The notes under the pieces: generated by a model
Told to the model about the DNA's origin: nothing
Databases searched by the model: none
Seen by the model: the letters and a program-made list of their open reading frames with translations, nothing else
Source of the DNA: an uncultured Bacteroidales bacterium
GTDB lineage: Bacteria; Bacteroidota; Bacteroidia; Bacteroidales; Paludibacteraceae
Assembly (NCBI GenBank): GCA_946185835.1
Contig: CAMHKW010000004.1
Coordinates: 32,171-96,170, forward strand
Reading direction: 5' to 3'
DNA: 64,000 nt
In this document: piece by piece, positions 56,218 to 64,000 of the stretch
Numbering within the stretch: position 1 is the first letter of the stretch
How the letters are laid out: every line of letters begins with the position of its first letter
Translations under genes and position numbers: made by a program

Positions 56218-56910
56218 ATGAAAAAAATCACTAAGCCTTTGTGCTTTATCTTATTTCTTTTGGGCATAAGTAGTAGTTATGCTCAGAATACATTGTTATC
56301 AGTTGGTGATGATTGTTATGGCGCTTCAAAATTGAAGACAGATAGTGTGTTGTCGTCAAAGGGCTTTAAGTTAGAATCAGACGAAGGTTCAGTAACTTAT
56401 TACACAAAAGGTCGACAATTAAAAGTTGCTATATCGGAAGACGCGGGTGGTGTTGTGAGGCAAGTAGAGATGAATATGTCAGTTGCGTTATCAGATTTTT
56501 CAGATATTGCAGCTGAACTGAGTTCTCGCAGTTATCCTTCGATGATGTCGTGCTTGTTCTGGCAGACATTAGTAGTGCTCAACCAGACCGACTCGCTGAT
56601 GTTCTTAGACGGGACGATAGGCAGCATGAAAGCCTCAAGAATGCGAGAGGACTACGTGAGGGGCAAAATCGGTAAAGAACAATTTGAGGCGTTCGCGCAG
56701 CATTATTGCGGCACTCAGATGACGTATAGTCGGTTCTTAAATGCGATGGTGGAATATATGGGCGCAACGACGATAGCACAAATATCGGAAACCATGACGC
56801 AAGGAAACTCTGCTTGGGTTGTCAAGGCAGACAAAAAGAAGATATTGGTCAAATATATAAGGAGTAGCGAAAGCCGTGAGTCGCTTCAGCGGCAACTGAA
56901 GACAGAGTAA
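56218..56910 (+). CDS. Secreted protein of unknown function
   Basis: A 230-aa protein with a signal peptide (residues 1-22, SSYAQ). The mature part has no motif I recognise. The first half of the gene (to about 56520) is clearly more AT-rich and uses different codons from the second half and from neighbours, while the second half looks like the rest of the window. It is preceded by a 129-bp AT-rich gap and followed by a good terminator. Confidence 0.7.
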   Translation: MKKITKPLCFILFLLGISSSYAQNTLLSVGDDCYGASKLKTDSVLSSKGFKLESDEGSVTYYTKGRQLKVAISEDAGGVVRQVEMNMSVALSDFSDIAAELSSRSYPSMMSCLFWQTLVVLNQTDSLMFLDGTIGSMKASRMREDYVRGKIGKEQFEAFAQHYCGTQMTYSRFLNAMVEYMGATTIAQISETMTQGNSAWVVKADKKKILVKYIRSSESRESLQRQLKTE

Positions 56911-56938
56911 TACTATCGCAAGACTATTGTGAATAAAC

Positions 56939-56964
56939 AAGGCGCATCGTTTGATGCGCCTTTT
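56939..56964 (+). terminator. Terminator between the 230-aa gene and tRNA-Gln(CTG)
   Basis: AAGGCGCATC-GTTT-GATGCGCCTTTT: an 8-bp GC-rich stem with T-tract. On the minus strand the same stem lies just after the tRNA, so it probably ends transcription from both sides. Confidence 0.85.
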
Positions 56965-56967
56965 GTG

Positions 56968-57038
56968 TTGCTCAACCAGGACTCGAACCCAGACAGACAG
57001 AACCAGAATCTGTAGTGCTACCATTACACCATTGAGCA
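56968..57038 (-). tRNA. tRNA-Gln (anticodon CTG)
   Basis: On the minus strand, acceptor TGCTCAA pairs with TTGAGCA with discriminator A. The anticodon stem ACAGA/TCTGT has loop TTCTGGT, giving anticodon CTG. The T-arm is CTGGG-TTCGAGT-CCTGG. About 71 bases, no encoded CCA. It reads CAG. Confidence 0.93.
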
Positions 57039-57059
57039 GTTGTTTCTCATTTGCGGGTG

Positions 57060-57091
57060 CAAAAGTACAACATCTTTTTTAATTGTGCAAA
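57060..57091 (-). promoter_or_regulatory. Promoter of tRNA-Gln(CTG)
   Basis: On the minus strand, TTTG (57088-57091), 20 bases, TACTTTTG (57060-57067), 21 bases before the tRNA 5' end. Confidence 0.8.
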
Positions 57092-57139
57092 TAAAAACGA
57101 ATAATTTACAAAAAATTTTATTTGTACGAAAATTATTTG

Positions 57140-57147
57140 TAACTTTG
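57140..57147 (+). promoter_or_regulatory. Probable -7 box of tyrS
   Basis: TAACTTTG fits TAnnTTTG, and TTTA at the -33 distance is a near match. The leader would be about 135 bases. No T-box-like element was recognised. Confidence 0.55.
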
Positions 57148-57285
57148 CCGCGTTATAGTATATTCGGATACTATTTTTTACTCAAACCAGTGTCGGCGGC
57201 GTAAGCCATCGTGCCGATGATAAAACATTTAACATTAGAAAGAGCTTGTAATATAAACAGTTATATTGCGGCTCAAGGCAAATAG

Positions 57286-58581
57286 ATGAATAATTTTGTA
57301 GAAGAACTTCGTTGGAGAGGTATGCTTCAGGACATAATGCCCGGCACAGAAGAGCAGCTTCTCAAAGAGCAGACCACCGGATATGTGGGTATCGACCCCA
57401 CAGCCGACTCTCTGCATATCGGTCATTTGTGTGGAATAATGATGCTGCGTCATCTGCAGCGCTGTGGTCATAAGCCCATAGCATTGATAGGCGGTGCTAC
57501 CGGTATGATAGGCGACCCGAGCGGCAAGTCGGCTGAGCGCAACCTGCTTACCGAAGAGACTTTGCGCCATAACCAGGAATGCATACGTCGGCAACTCGAG
57601 AAGTTTCTCGACTTCCACTCCGACGCACCCAATGCAGCAGAACTGGTCAACAACTACGACTGGATGCGCGACTTTACGTTCCTTGACTTCTCGCGCGAAG
57701 TGGGTAAGCTCATCACCGTCAACTACATGATGGCAAAAGACTCGGTTAAGAAACGCTTCAACGGCGAGTATTCGCAGGGTATGTCGTTTACAGAGTTCAC
57801 CTATCAGCTGCTTCAGGGATACGACTTCGTATGGCTCAACGAGCACCGCAACTGCAAGTTGCAGATGGGCGGGTCGGACCAATGGGGCAATATCACCACC
57901 GGCATCGAACTGATGCGTAAGATGAATGGTAACGAGGCTTTCGCACTCACCTGCCCACTGATAACCAAAGCCGATGGCGGCAAGTTCGGCAAGACCGAGT
58001 CGGGTAATATCTGGCTCGACCGCAGATATACCTCACCATATAAGTTCTATCAGTTCTGGCTGAACGTAAGCGACCAGGATGCAGAACGTTATATTAAGAT
58101 CTTCACCTCATTGACCAAAGACGAGATCGACGCTCTGATAGCTGAGCACCGCGAAGCCCCGCATCTGAGACTGCTGCAAAAACGTCTGGCAGAGGAGGTT
58201 ACGGTGATGGTACACTCGCGAGAAGACTACGAGGCAGCGCTCGAGGCTACCAACATCCTGTTTTCGCAGTCGACAGCCGACTCGCTGCAACGTCTGCCTG
58301 AGGACATGTTCTTGCAGGTGTTTGAAGGAGTGGAGCAGTATGAGGTCAGTCGCGACGAAATAGAGAAAGGCATACCCGTGCTCGAACTGTTGGCAGAGAA
58401 GACTACCATCTTCCCGTCGAAAGGCGAAGCACGCAAGATGATAACGGCTAACGGATTCTCGCTCAACAAAAACAAACTGACCGACCCGCAAGCGACAATC
58501 AATGCCGAATGTCTGCTCAACGGCAAGTATCTGCTCTTCCAAAAAGGAAAGAAATCGTATTACCTTGTAATAGCAAAATAA
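57286..58581 (+). CDS. tyrS: Tyrosyl-tRNA synthetase
   Basis: A 431-aa class I aminoacyl-tRNA synthetase of normal TyrS length. The HIGH motif is present as HIGH (44-47) in [13 protein letters not shown], preceded by YVGIDPT. The KMSKS-like loop is KFGKT (about 233-237), typical of Tyr[15 protein letters not shown] (about 193-206) carries tyrosine-binding residues. The C-terminus (about 360-431) is an S4-like RNA-binding domain ([19 protein letters not shown]). It charges tRNA-Tyr in the cytoplasm. An OmpA-family gene follows 20 bp later. Confidence 0.97.
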   Translation: MNNFVEELRWRGMLQDIMPGTEEQLLKEQTTGYVGIDPTADSLHIGHLCGIMMLRHLQRCGHKPIALIGGATGMIGDPSGKSAERNLLTEETLRHNQECIRRQLEKFLDFHSDAPNAAELVNNYDWMRDFTFLDFSREVGKLITVNYMMAKDSVKKRFNGEYSQGMSFTEFTYQLLQGYDFVWLNEHRNCKLQMGGSDQWGNITTGIELMRKMNGNEAFALTCPLITKADGGKFGKTESGNIWLDRRYTSPYKFYQFWLNVSDQDAERYIKIFTSLTKDEIDALIAEHREAPHLRLLQKRLAEEVTVMVHSREDYEAALEATNILFSQSTADSLQRLPEDMFLQVFEGVEQYEVSRDEIEKGIPVLELLAEKTTIFPSKGEARKMITANGFSLNKNKLTDPQATINAECLLNGKYLLFQKGKKSYYLVIAK

Positions 58582-58601
58582 CAACTCTAAATTCTTATAG
58601 T

Positions 58602-59780
58602 ATGAAAAGCAAGAAATTACTTATTTTATTTCTTTCGTTAGTTCCTCTTTTCGCCATGGCACAACAAAGCGAAGAAGTAGAGGAAGCGAATACGAAGTAT
58701 GGTCCGTATCTGACCAATCGTTTTGCCGACAACTGGTTTGTGGGTGTCAATGTAGGTGGCCTGTGGAACTCGTCCGGTTTGTTTAAGTTCAAAGCCGAGG
58801 CTAACTTCACTCCCGACGTAGAGGCATATTTCGGTAAGTGGATCGACCCCTGCTGGGGACTGCGTGTGGGCTATGCCGGATGGGCTATCCGTAACATCGC
58901 TCTGAGCGACCAATGGTATCAGACCAACCATCTGCATTTCGACGTGATGTGGAACTGGTCGAATCAGTTCGGCGGCTATAAGCGCGACCGCGTGTATAGC
59001 GCTATCCCTTATCTGCACTCGGGTATTATGTTCGGACATTTCGGTAACGACTTCGTGTTGGGTGCCGGTTTGTTCAACGACTTCCGCCTGACAAACAACT
59101 GGCACATGAACATCGACCTTCGCGGCGATATCACCCATGGCAAGATGGATGGCTCTGGCGGCAGATATGCCGGTTTCCTTGTACTGAGCGTAGGTGCTAC
59201 CTATCATTTCAACAAAGCTGATTGGAACCGTCCTGCAAAGCAGAAGCCTACTATCGACCCGCAAGAGTATGCAGCTCTCGAGTCGTCGAATATCTACTTG
59301 GCTGACGAGAACAAAGAACTCTCGAAGCGTGTGCGCGAACTCGAAGACAACCTGCGTCGTCGTCAGGATAACGGCGAGGCAGTGACCGACACCGTATATG
59401 TTGAGAAAGAGAGAGTGGTACGTGTAGGCGGTGGCGACTGCGACGTGTCGGGTCCCGCTACCTTCTACTTCAACTATGGACGCAAGGTGCTCTCGCAGCA
59501 AGAACGTCAGCACTTCCTCTATTATATAGCTAACGTGATAGACAAAGATACCGAGAACTCTAATCAGTATGTGGTGACGGGTTATGCCGACCAGCAGACA
59601 GGCTCGCGTGCAGCTAACCGCCGTATGTCGCTGCTGCGTGCGCAGTACATCCGCAAACTCATGATAGAGGCAGGTGTCGAGCCTGAACAGATATCTATCA
59701 ACGTAGGCAAGGGCAAGAACCTTGGCGAGACTGCCACACTCAGCCGTGCCGCCGTCATAGAGATAGTAACAGAAGACTAA
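58602..59780 (+). CDS. OmpA-family outer-membrane protein
   Basis: A 392-aa product. The signal peptide is residues 1-20 (LFAMA-Q). An N-terminal eight-strand-like barrel (about 30-220; WFVGVNVGGLWNSSG, GLRVGYAGWAIRNI) is followed by a short coiled coil (about 235-275; NKELSKRVRELEDNLRRR). The C-terminal OmpA-like domain (about 300-390) has FYFNYGRKVLS and VVTGYADQQTGSRAANRRMSLLRAQ. It anchors the outer membrane to peptidoglycan. The track start at 58509 lies inside tyrS and precedes the signal peptide, so ATG 58602 is chosen. Probably co-transcribed with tyrS and ended by a strong terminator. Confidence 0.92.
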   Translation: MKSKKLLILFLSLVPLFAMAQQSEEVEEANTKYGPYLTNRFADNWFVGVNVGGLWNSSGLFKFKAEANFTPDVEAYFGKWIDPCWGLRVGYAGWAIRNIALSDQWYQTNHLHFDVMWNWSNQFGGYKRDRVYSAIPYLHSGIMFGHFGNDFVLGAGLFNDFRLTNNWHMNIDLRGDITHGKMDGSGGRYAGFLVLSVGATYHFNKADWNRPAKQKPTIDPQEYAALESSNIYLADENKELSKRVRELEDNLRRRQDNGEAVTDTVYVEKERVVRVGGGDCDVSGPATFYFNYGRKVLSQQERQHFLYYIANVIDKDTENSNQYVVTGYADQQTGSRAANRRMSLLRAQYIRKLMIEAGVEPEQISINVGKGKNLGETATLSRAAVIEIVTED

Positions 59781-59789
59781 GGTGCAAAA

Positions 59790-59834
59790 GCGAGCACCCC
59801 GAAACATTTATTTCAGGGTGCTCGCAACTTTTTT
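59790..59834 (+). terminator. Intrinsic terminator after the OmpA-family gene
   Basis: GCGAGCACCC-GAAA and TTTC-GGGTGCTCGC form a long stem (one unpaired base) followed by AACTTTTTT. Confidence 0.9.
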
Positions 59835-59843
59835 GCAAAAAAA

Positions 59844-59875
59844 TTTGCGTAGTTCGAAAAAAAGCTGTACTTTTG
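59844..59875 (+). promoter_or_regulatory. Promoter of tRNA-Gln(TTG), possibly also rplY
   Basis: TTTG (59844-59847), 20 bases, TACTTTTG (59868-59875), 24 bases before the tRNA. No second promoter is clear between the tRNA and rplY. Confidence 0.82.
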
Positions 59876-59899
59876 CACCCGCTTTAGAAAGATAGCTAT

Positions 59900-59971
59900 T
59901 GTCTAATGGTATAAAGGCTATTACGTCAGATTTTGGTTCTGAAGATCTTGGTTCGATTCCAGGTTAGACAA
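59900..59971 (+). tRNA. tRNA-Gln (anticodon TTG)
   Basis: Acceptor TGTCTAA pairs with TTAGACA, discriminator A. The anticodon stem TCAGA/TCTGA has loop TTTTGGT, giving anticodon TTG. The T-arm is CTTGG-TTCGATT-CCAGG. 72 bases. It reads CAA and CAG. Confidence 0.93.
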
Positions 59972-59987
59972 CTAAGGCTTTCAGCTT

Positions 59988-60028
59988 ACATCTTCAGCCT
60001 TCAGCCACCCCGCTGAGGGCTGAAATGT
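59988..60028 (+). other. Imperfect hairpin between tRNA-Gln(TTG) and rplY
   Basis: ACATCTTCAGCCTTCAGC pairs with GCTGAGGGCTGAAATGT with one bulge and one mismatch. No T-tract follows. It could process the tRNA transcript or act in the rplY leader. The remainder to 60136 shows no gene. Confidence 0.45.
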
Positions 60029-60136
60029 GAATAGAGCTGACTGCCGGTGCCGGCTATCGTCGGCAAGTGTGATGGGATAGGGCAGCCACACCAACACAGA
60101 TATTCTGCCCATATTGAGTAACACAATACCAAACAA

Positions 60137-60706
60137 ATGAAAACTTTCGAACTTAAAGGCGAACTCCGCTCTGACTACGGAAAGAAAGCAGCTAAGGCTC
60201 TGCGCAAGCAAGAACTCGTTCCTTGCAACCTCTATGGCAACGGCAACAACATCACTTTCACAGTGAACGCGAACGACATCCGCAAGATGATCTACACCCC
60301 CGACACTCTTATCATCGTTCTTACTATCGGTGGCAAGACTTACAATGCCGTAATCAAAGAGTTGCAGTTCCACCCCATCACCGAGGACGTGCTGCATATC
60401 GACTTCCTTGAGGTTAGCGAGACCAAGCCCGTCGTTGTTGAGATACCTGTTCAACTCGAAGGACATGCCGAAGGTGTGAAAGCCGGTGGTAAGCTCTCGC
60501 TCGAGAAACGCAAACTCAAAGTGAAAGGTATCTACACCAACTTCCCCGACAGACTCGTCATCGACGTTACTCCTCTCGGATTAGGTAAGAAACTGCAAGT
60601 GGCAGACCTGCACTACGACAACCTCGAGTTGGTAAACGTAAAAGAGCAGGTGGTAGTGCAAGTGAAGGCTACACGTGCAAGCGCCGCTGCTGCCGCAGAA
60701 GCTTAA
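60137..60706 (+). CDS. rplY: 50S ribosomal protein L25 (Ctc type)
   Basis: A 189-aa protein of the two-domain CTC type. The L25 N-domain (about 1-90) contains LRSDYGKKAAKALRKQELVPCNLYG, where L25 usually has GR...RGxxPAVLYG. The C-terminal beta domain (about 92-178) has VVVEIPVQLEGHAEGVKAGG. A short Ala-rich tail (ASAAAAAEA) ends it. It binds 5S rRNA in the large subunit. A terminator follows, then an octamer array and pth. Confidence 0.95.
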   Translation: MKTFELKGELRSDYGKKAAKALRKQELVPCNLYGNGNNITFTVNANDIRKMIYTPDTLIIVLTIGGKTYNAVIKELQFHPITEDVLHIDFLEVSETKPVVVEIPVQLEGHAEGVKAGGKLSLEKRKLKVKGIYTNFPDRLVIDVTPLGLGKKLQVADLHYDNLELVNVKEQVVVQVKATRASAAAAAEA

Positions 60707-60737
60707 TGCGAGCACTGCAACGATTTTAGCAAAGGCA

Positions 60738-60773
60738 AAAAGAGTGAGAGGCGCCAATGCCTTTCGCTCTTTT
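60738..60773 (+). terminator. Terminator after rplY
   Basis: AAAGAGTGAGAGGC pairs with GCCTTTCGCTCTTT (two G-T pairs) with a T-rich end. Confidence 0.75.
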
Positions 60774-60816
60774 CTGCTTTAAAATAAAACCGATGTCACG
60801 ATGTTCACGAAGTCTA

Positions 60817-60892
60817 CCGGTATTCCGGTATTCCGGTATTGCGGTATCCCGATATTCCGATATCCCGACATCTCGACATCTCGACATCCCGA
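60817..60892. repeat. 8-bp tandem array before pth, graded variants
   Basis: About nine octamers that change step by step along the array: three CCGGTATT, then GCGGTATC, CCGATATT, CCGATATC, CCGACATC and two TCGACATC. The last units are the reverse complement of the GATGTCGA octamers behind the giant genes. Confidence 0.92.
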
Positions 60893-60914
60893 AAATCTTT
60901 AACCGCACACAATA

Positions 60915-61478
60915 ATGAAATATCTTATAGCCGGTTTGGGTAATATAGGCGACGAGTATCAGAACACTCGTCATAACATAGGTTTCCGCGTTGTCGACCA
61001 CTATGCGGCATCGCACAACGCCGTGTTCGCTGACGGACGATATGGCTTCACTTCTAAATTCAGGGTCAAGAACGCCGAAGTGGTCTTACTCAAGCCTTCG
61101 ACATTTATGAATCTGAGCGGTATGGCAGTGCGCTATTGGCTGCAGAAAGAAAACATACCGGTCGAGAACCTGCTGGTGGTGGTCGACGACTTGAACTTGC
61201 CGTTCGGCACGTTGCGGCTGCGGATGAAAGGGTCCGACGGCGGGCATAACGGACTGAAGAACATCGAGTCGTGTCTGCTGACGCCTAACTACTCGCGTCT
61301 GCGCTTCGGCATCGGCAACGACTTCAGCCGCGGAGCACAAGTCGACTTCGTGCTAAGCGACATGAGTGCCGAGGAGCAGCAGACGCTCTCCGAGCGCCTG
61401 CTCACGACTGACGACATCATCACTTCTTTTTGTCTGCAAGGTATCGAGCGGACGATGAACCTCTATAACAAACGATAG
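60915..61478 (+). CDS. pth: Peptidyl-tRNA hydrolase
   Basis: A 187-aa protein of normal length. [22 protein letters not shown] contains catalytic His20 and the adjacent Asn. [10 protein letters not shown] (about 60-69) and [27 protein letters not shown] (about 92-118) complete the active site. It recycles peptidyl-tRNA released from ribosomes. It starts 22 bases after the octamer array and is followed by the next gene after three bases, so the downstream genes are likely translated from the same mRNA. Confidence 0.97.
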   Translation: MKYLIAGLGNIGDEYQNTRHNIGFRVVDHYAASHNAVFADGRYGFTSKFRVKNAEVVLLKPSTFMNLSGMAVRYWLQKENIPVENLLVVVDDLNLPFGTLRLRMKGSDGGHNGLKNIESCLLTPNYSRLRFGIGNDFSRGAQVDFVLSDMSAEEQQTLSERLLTTDDIITSFCLQGIERTMNLYNKR

Positions 61479-61481
61479 CGT

Positions 61482-63461
61482 ATGGTAGCGTTGTCAGACA
61501 AGAGCCGGGCGTGGCGTGTGGTCGCCTATAGCCCATTGGTAGTGGCAGCATGCAACTTCTGCCTCGCAATGCTGGTATTCACCCTCTCGCGCCTGTTCTT
61601 CTGCTATGTCAACGCCGACTTCTTGGGCGACATCTCAGCCTCGCGAATGTTCGACTTGTGTCGTGCAGGTCTGCGTTTCGACCTGACGGCACTGCTCTAT
61701 CTCAACTCTTTGTATCTGCTCTTAGAGCTGTTGCCCCTGCAGTTGCGTGCCAACGACCGCTACCAACATGTGGCGCGTTTCGCCTTTTGGATACCTAACC
61801 TCGTAGCTCTACTAATCAACACTATTGACACCGTCTATTTCCGCTTCACTGACCGCCGCACGACATGCACCTTCTTCCGTGAGTTTGAAAACGACGGCAA
61901 CCTCGCTCATATCTTCTTCGAGTCAGTGGTGCAGTATTGGTACGTCACGCTGTTTTTTATTATGGTGGCGGCGCTGTTGGTGCTGCTTACTCGCAAGCGA
62001 GTGGAGCTGCCTGCGTTGCCTTCGGCACTCTCCGGACGCATAGCTTATTACGCTGTCGGCGTGGCGGTGATGTGCGTGTCGGTATATTTCATAGTGATTG
62101 GCATACGTGGTGGCTTCGGACGTTATACCCGACCGCTGACCATCAGCAACGCCATGCAGTATGTCGACCGTCCGCAAGAGACGGCAGTGGTGCTCAACAC
62201 ACCTTTCACCCTCATGATGTCGCTCGAGACTCCGGCTTATACCAACCCGCATTATTTCTCCGACCAACAGCTCGAGACCGTATACTCGCCTGTGCATACT
62301 GCCGACACCACCGGCACGATGCGCCAACTCAATGTCGTCGTCATCATCCTCGAGAGCTTCAGCAAGGAGTTCGTGGGCTATTACAACCGTCAATCCGACG
62401 GCTCTTATTCGGGCTATACCCCATTCCTCGACTCTTTGATTGCCAACGCCTTCTCGTGCCGCTACAGCTATGCTACGGGTCGTAAGTCTATCGACGCCAT
62501 GCCTTCGGTCTTGTCTTCGATACCGATGCTCATTGAGCCTTATGTGCTCACTCCGTATTCTACTAACGCGGTGGCGTCGTTAGCGTCGTGTCTGCGCCCC
62601 TTGGGTTATGCTACAGCATTCTATCATGGTGCCCCTAACGGCTCGATGGGTTTTCAGGCGTATGCTCACTCCGTCGGCTTCGAGAGCTATTGCGGCATGG
62701 ACGAGTACCGCGCCTTCCCCGGCTGCGATGCCGACCGCGACTTCGACGGCACCTGGGCTATATGGGACGAGGAGTTTTTGCAGTACTATGCGCGCTCGAT
62801 GTCTGAGCTACCCGAGCCGTTCTGCACTGCTGTGTTCACCGCCTCCTCGCATCACCCGTTCCGAGTGCCGAAACGTTATGAGGGTGTATTCCCTGAAGGT
62901 ACTCAGCCTCTGCATCAGTGTATCGGCTATAGCGACTATGCCCTGCGGCGTTTCTTCATGACGGCACGTCAGCAGCCATGGTTCAACAACACCTTGTTCG
63001 TCATCACCGCCGACCATACCAACCAGCTCTCACGAGCCGAATATACCAACGCCAAAGGACTATACGAAGTGCCGATTATCTTCTATTGCCCGGCCGACAG
63101 CCTCGTGGGCGAGACACTACAGCCGGTCAGCCAGGTCGACATCATGCCCTCCGTACTCACTTATCTGCGCTATCCTAAGTCGTATATCGCTTTCGGACAA
63201 GATGCTGTGACGGAGACGAAACATACGCCGTTGGTGGTAAACTACAACAACCCCTACTATCAGATTATCTCCGACCGCTACCTGCTGCAGTTCGACGGAC
63301 AGCATACGGTGGCGGTGTATGACATACAAGCCGACCCGTGCTTAGAGCGGAATATCGTCGATAACGTCGACAGCACCGAGACAGAACCGATGCTCACGTA
63401 CCTGAAGGCATATATACAACAGTACGTGAGTCGGATGATCGACAACCGCCTTGTTGAATGA
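61482..63461 (+). CDS. LTA-synthase-family membrane phosphotransferase/sulfatase-like protein
   Basis: A 659-aa protein with about five membrane helices in the first 215 residues and then an extracytoplasmic sulfatase/alkaline-phosphatase fold. Landmarks are NVVVIILESFSKEFVGYYN (metal Glu, about 288-306), a nucleophile region YATGRKSIDAMPSVLSSIP, ASSHHPFRVP, and VITADHT (about 507-513, metal-binding Asp/His). This is the LtaS-like family. Bacteroidetes have no lipoteichoic acid, so the members probably transfer phosphoglycerol, phosphoethanolamine or similar groups to envelope glycans or lipids; the real substrate is unknown. It sits between pth and the S4 gene. Confidence 0.9.
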   Translation: MVALSDKSRAWRVVAYSPLVVAACNFCLAMLVFTLSRLFFCYVNADFLGDISASRMFDLCRAGLRFDLTALLYLNSLYLLLELLPLQLRANDRYQHVARFAFWIPNLVALLINTIDTVYFRFTDRRTTCTFFREFENDGNLAHIFFESVVQYWYVTLFFIMVAALLVLLTRKRVELPALPSALSGRIAYYAVGVAVMCVSVYFIVIGIRGGFGRYTRPLTISNAMQYVDRPQETAVVLNTPFTLMMSLETPAYTNPHYFSDQQLETVYSPVHTADTTGTMRQLNVVVIILESFSKEFVGYYNRQSDGSYSGYTPFLDSLIANAFSCRYSYATGRKSIDAMPSVLSSIPMLIEPYVLTPYSTNAVASLASCLRPLGYATAFYHGAPNGSMGFQAYAHSVGFESYCGMDEYRAFPGCDADRDFDGTWAIWDEEFLQYYARSMSELPEPFCTAVFTASSHHPFRVPKRYEGVFPEGTQPLHQCIGYSDYALRRFFMTARQQPWFNNTLFVITADHTNQLSRAEYTNAKGLYEVPIIFYCPADSLVGETLQPVSQVDIMPSVLTYLRYPKSYIAFGQDAVTETKHTPLVVNYNNPYYQIISDRYLLQFDGQHTVAVYDIQADPCLERNIVDNVDSTETEPMLTYLKAYIQQYVSRMIDNRLVE

Positions 63462-63494
63462 CAGACCTGTGAAACCTATAATTCCCAATTCGCT

Positions 63495-63908
63495 ATGGAA
63501 GAGAGAGTAGATAAGTTCCTTTACGCCATGCGTATCTATAAAACCCGCTCTATCGCTGCCGATGCCTGCAAGAACGGGCGTGTTACGATGAACGGTGTGC
63601 AACTCAAACCCTCACGTACCTTGCAGTGCGGCGATGTGTTTAGTGTGCGAAAAAATCCGATAACGTATACATATCGGGTGTTACGGCTCTCGGCGAACCG
63701 CCTGAGTGCTAAGCTTGTGCCCGAATATCTCGAAGACCTGACCACCGCTGACCAGCTCGAGCTGCTCGAACTCGCACGATTGGCCGGCAAGCAAGGACGC
63801 GACCGCGGAACGGGCAGACCTACGAAGAAAGACCGACGCGACATCGAGACTTTCTTCTCGGACGACTACAACCCTCTCTTCGACGACTTCGATGACGACG
63901 ACGAATGA
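63495..63908 (+). CDS. S4-domain RNA-binding protein (HslR-like)
   Basis: A 137-aa protein. The S4 domain covers about 2-65 (RVDKFLYAMRIYKTRSIAADACKNGRVTMNGVQLKPS), as in heat-shock protein Hsp15/HslR, which binds stalled 50S subunits carrying peptidyl-tRNA. The C-terminus is basic (GKQGRDRGTGRPTKKDRRD) and then very acidic (ending DDFDDDDE). Linkage with pth and rplY suits a ribosome-recycling role. It lies 33 bp behind the LTA-synthase-family gene. Confidence 0.88.
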   Translation: MEERVDKFLYAMRIYKTRSIAADACKNGRVTMNGVQLKPSRTLQCGDVFSVRKNPITYTYRVLRLSANRLSAKLVPEYLEDLTTADQLELLELARLAGKQGRDRGTGRPTKKDRRDIETFFSDDYNPLFDDFDDDDE

Positions 63909-63930
63909 GAGCCTTTCTGAAAGTTCGAAA

Positions 63931-64000
63931 TCCCGATATCCCGACATCCCGATATCCCGATATCCCGACATCCCGACATCCCGACATCCCGATATCCCGA
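63931..64000. repeat. 8-bp tandem array at the window end
   Basis: Eight full units of TCCCGATA or TCCCGACA and a partial ninth, continuing past the window edge. Same family and orientation as the array before pth. Confidence 0.95.

Noticed and set aside
57148-57285. T-box or riboswitch before tyrS
   Set aside because: No specifier-loop or T-box consensus is seen in the ~135-base leader.

Overview
The window looks like chromosomal DNA of a Bacteroidales bacterium. The evidence is a SusC/SusD pair, several promoters of the Bacteroidetes type (TTTG, about 19 bases, TAnnTTTG), few Shine-Dalgarno sites, a long-clade PPi-dependent phosphofructokinase, and many secreted proteins ending in type IX secretion (T9SS) sorting domains. 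A genus cannot be named from this sequence. No insertion sequence, prophage, CRISPR array or rRNA operon was seen.

Layout. 0-6.5 kb, minus strand: a nutrient-uptake operon (SusC receptor, SusD lipoprotein, Ig-like lipoprotein) behind a clear promoter. 6.6-10.5 kb: an M16 peptidase, tRNA-Leu(TAG), a small lipoprotein, and a minus-strand operon of a DUF59 protein, LpxH-like hydrolase and MazG. 10.5-13.7 kb: a repeat-bearing intergenic region with a long stem-loop, then htpG and a small co-transcribed gene closed by a strong terminator.

13.9-51.4 kb, plus strand: a surface and secretion locus of about 37 kb. Two tandem giant paralogues (3521 and 3448 aa) alternate jelly-roll (choice-of-anchor-J/MAM-like) and fibronectin III modules and end in T9SS sorting domains. 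Next come two related outer-membrane barrels, one fused to carboxypeptidase-regulatory-like and OmpA domains. They are followed by two paralogous ~1.1 kaa T9SS cargo proteins, a Wza-like and a Wzc-like polysaccharide export pair, and a CotH-family kinase with its own T9SS tail. I read this as a cell-surface adhesin/matrix locus: giant fibres, barrel and peptidoglycan anchors, capsule or exopolysaccharide export, and a possible secreted protein kinase.

51.6-64 kb: housekeeping genes. topB and pfp diverge from back-to-back promoters. Two unrecognised secreted proteins, tRNA-Gln(CTG), tyrS with an OmpA-family gene, tRNA-Gln(TTG), rplY, pth, an LTA-synthase-family membrane protein and an S4-domain protein follow.

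The most unusual non-coding feature is a family of 8-bp tandem arrays (GATGTCGA or its complement, with variants) in four intergenic regions. The two arrays behind the giant genes lie next to a near-identical 680-bp tract shared by both genes, which suggests recent gene conversion or duplication. A 63-bp direct repeat derived from the 3' end of wzc brackets the cotH gene.
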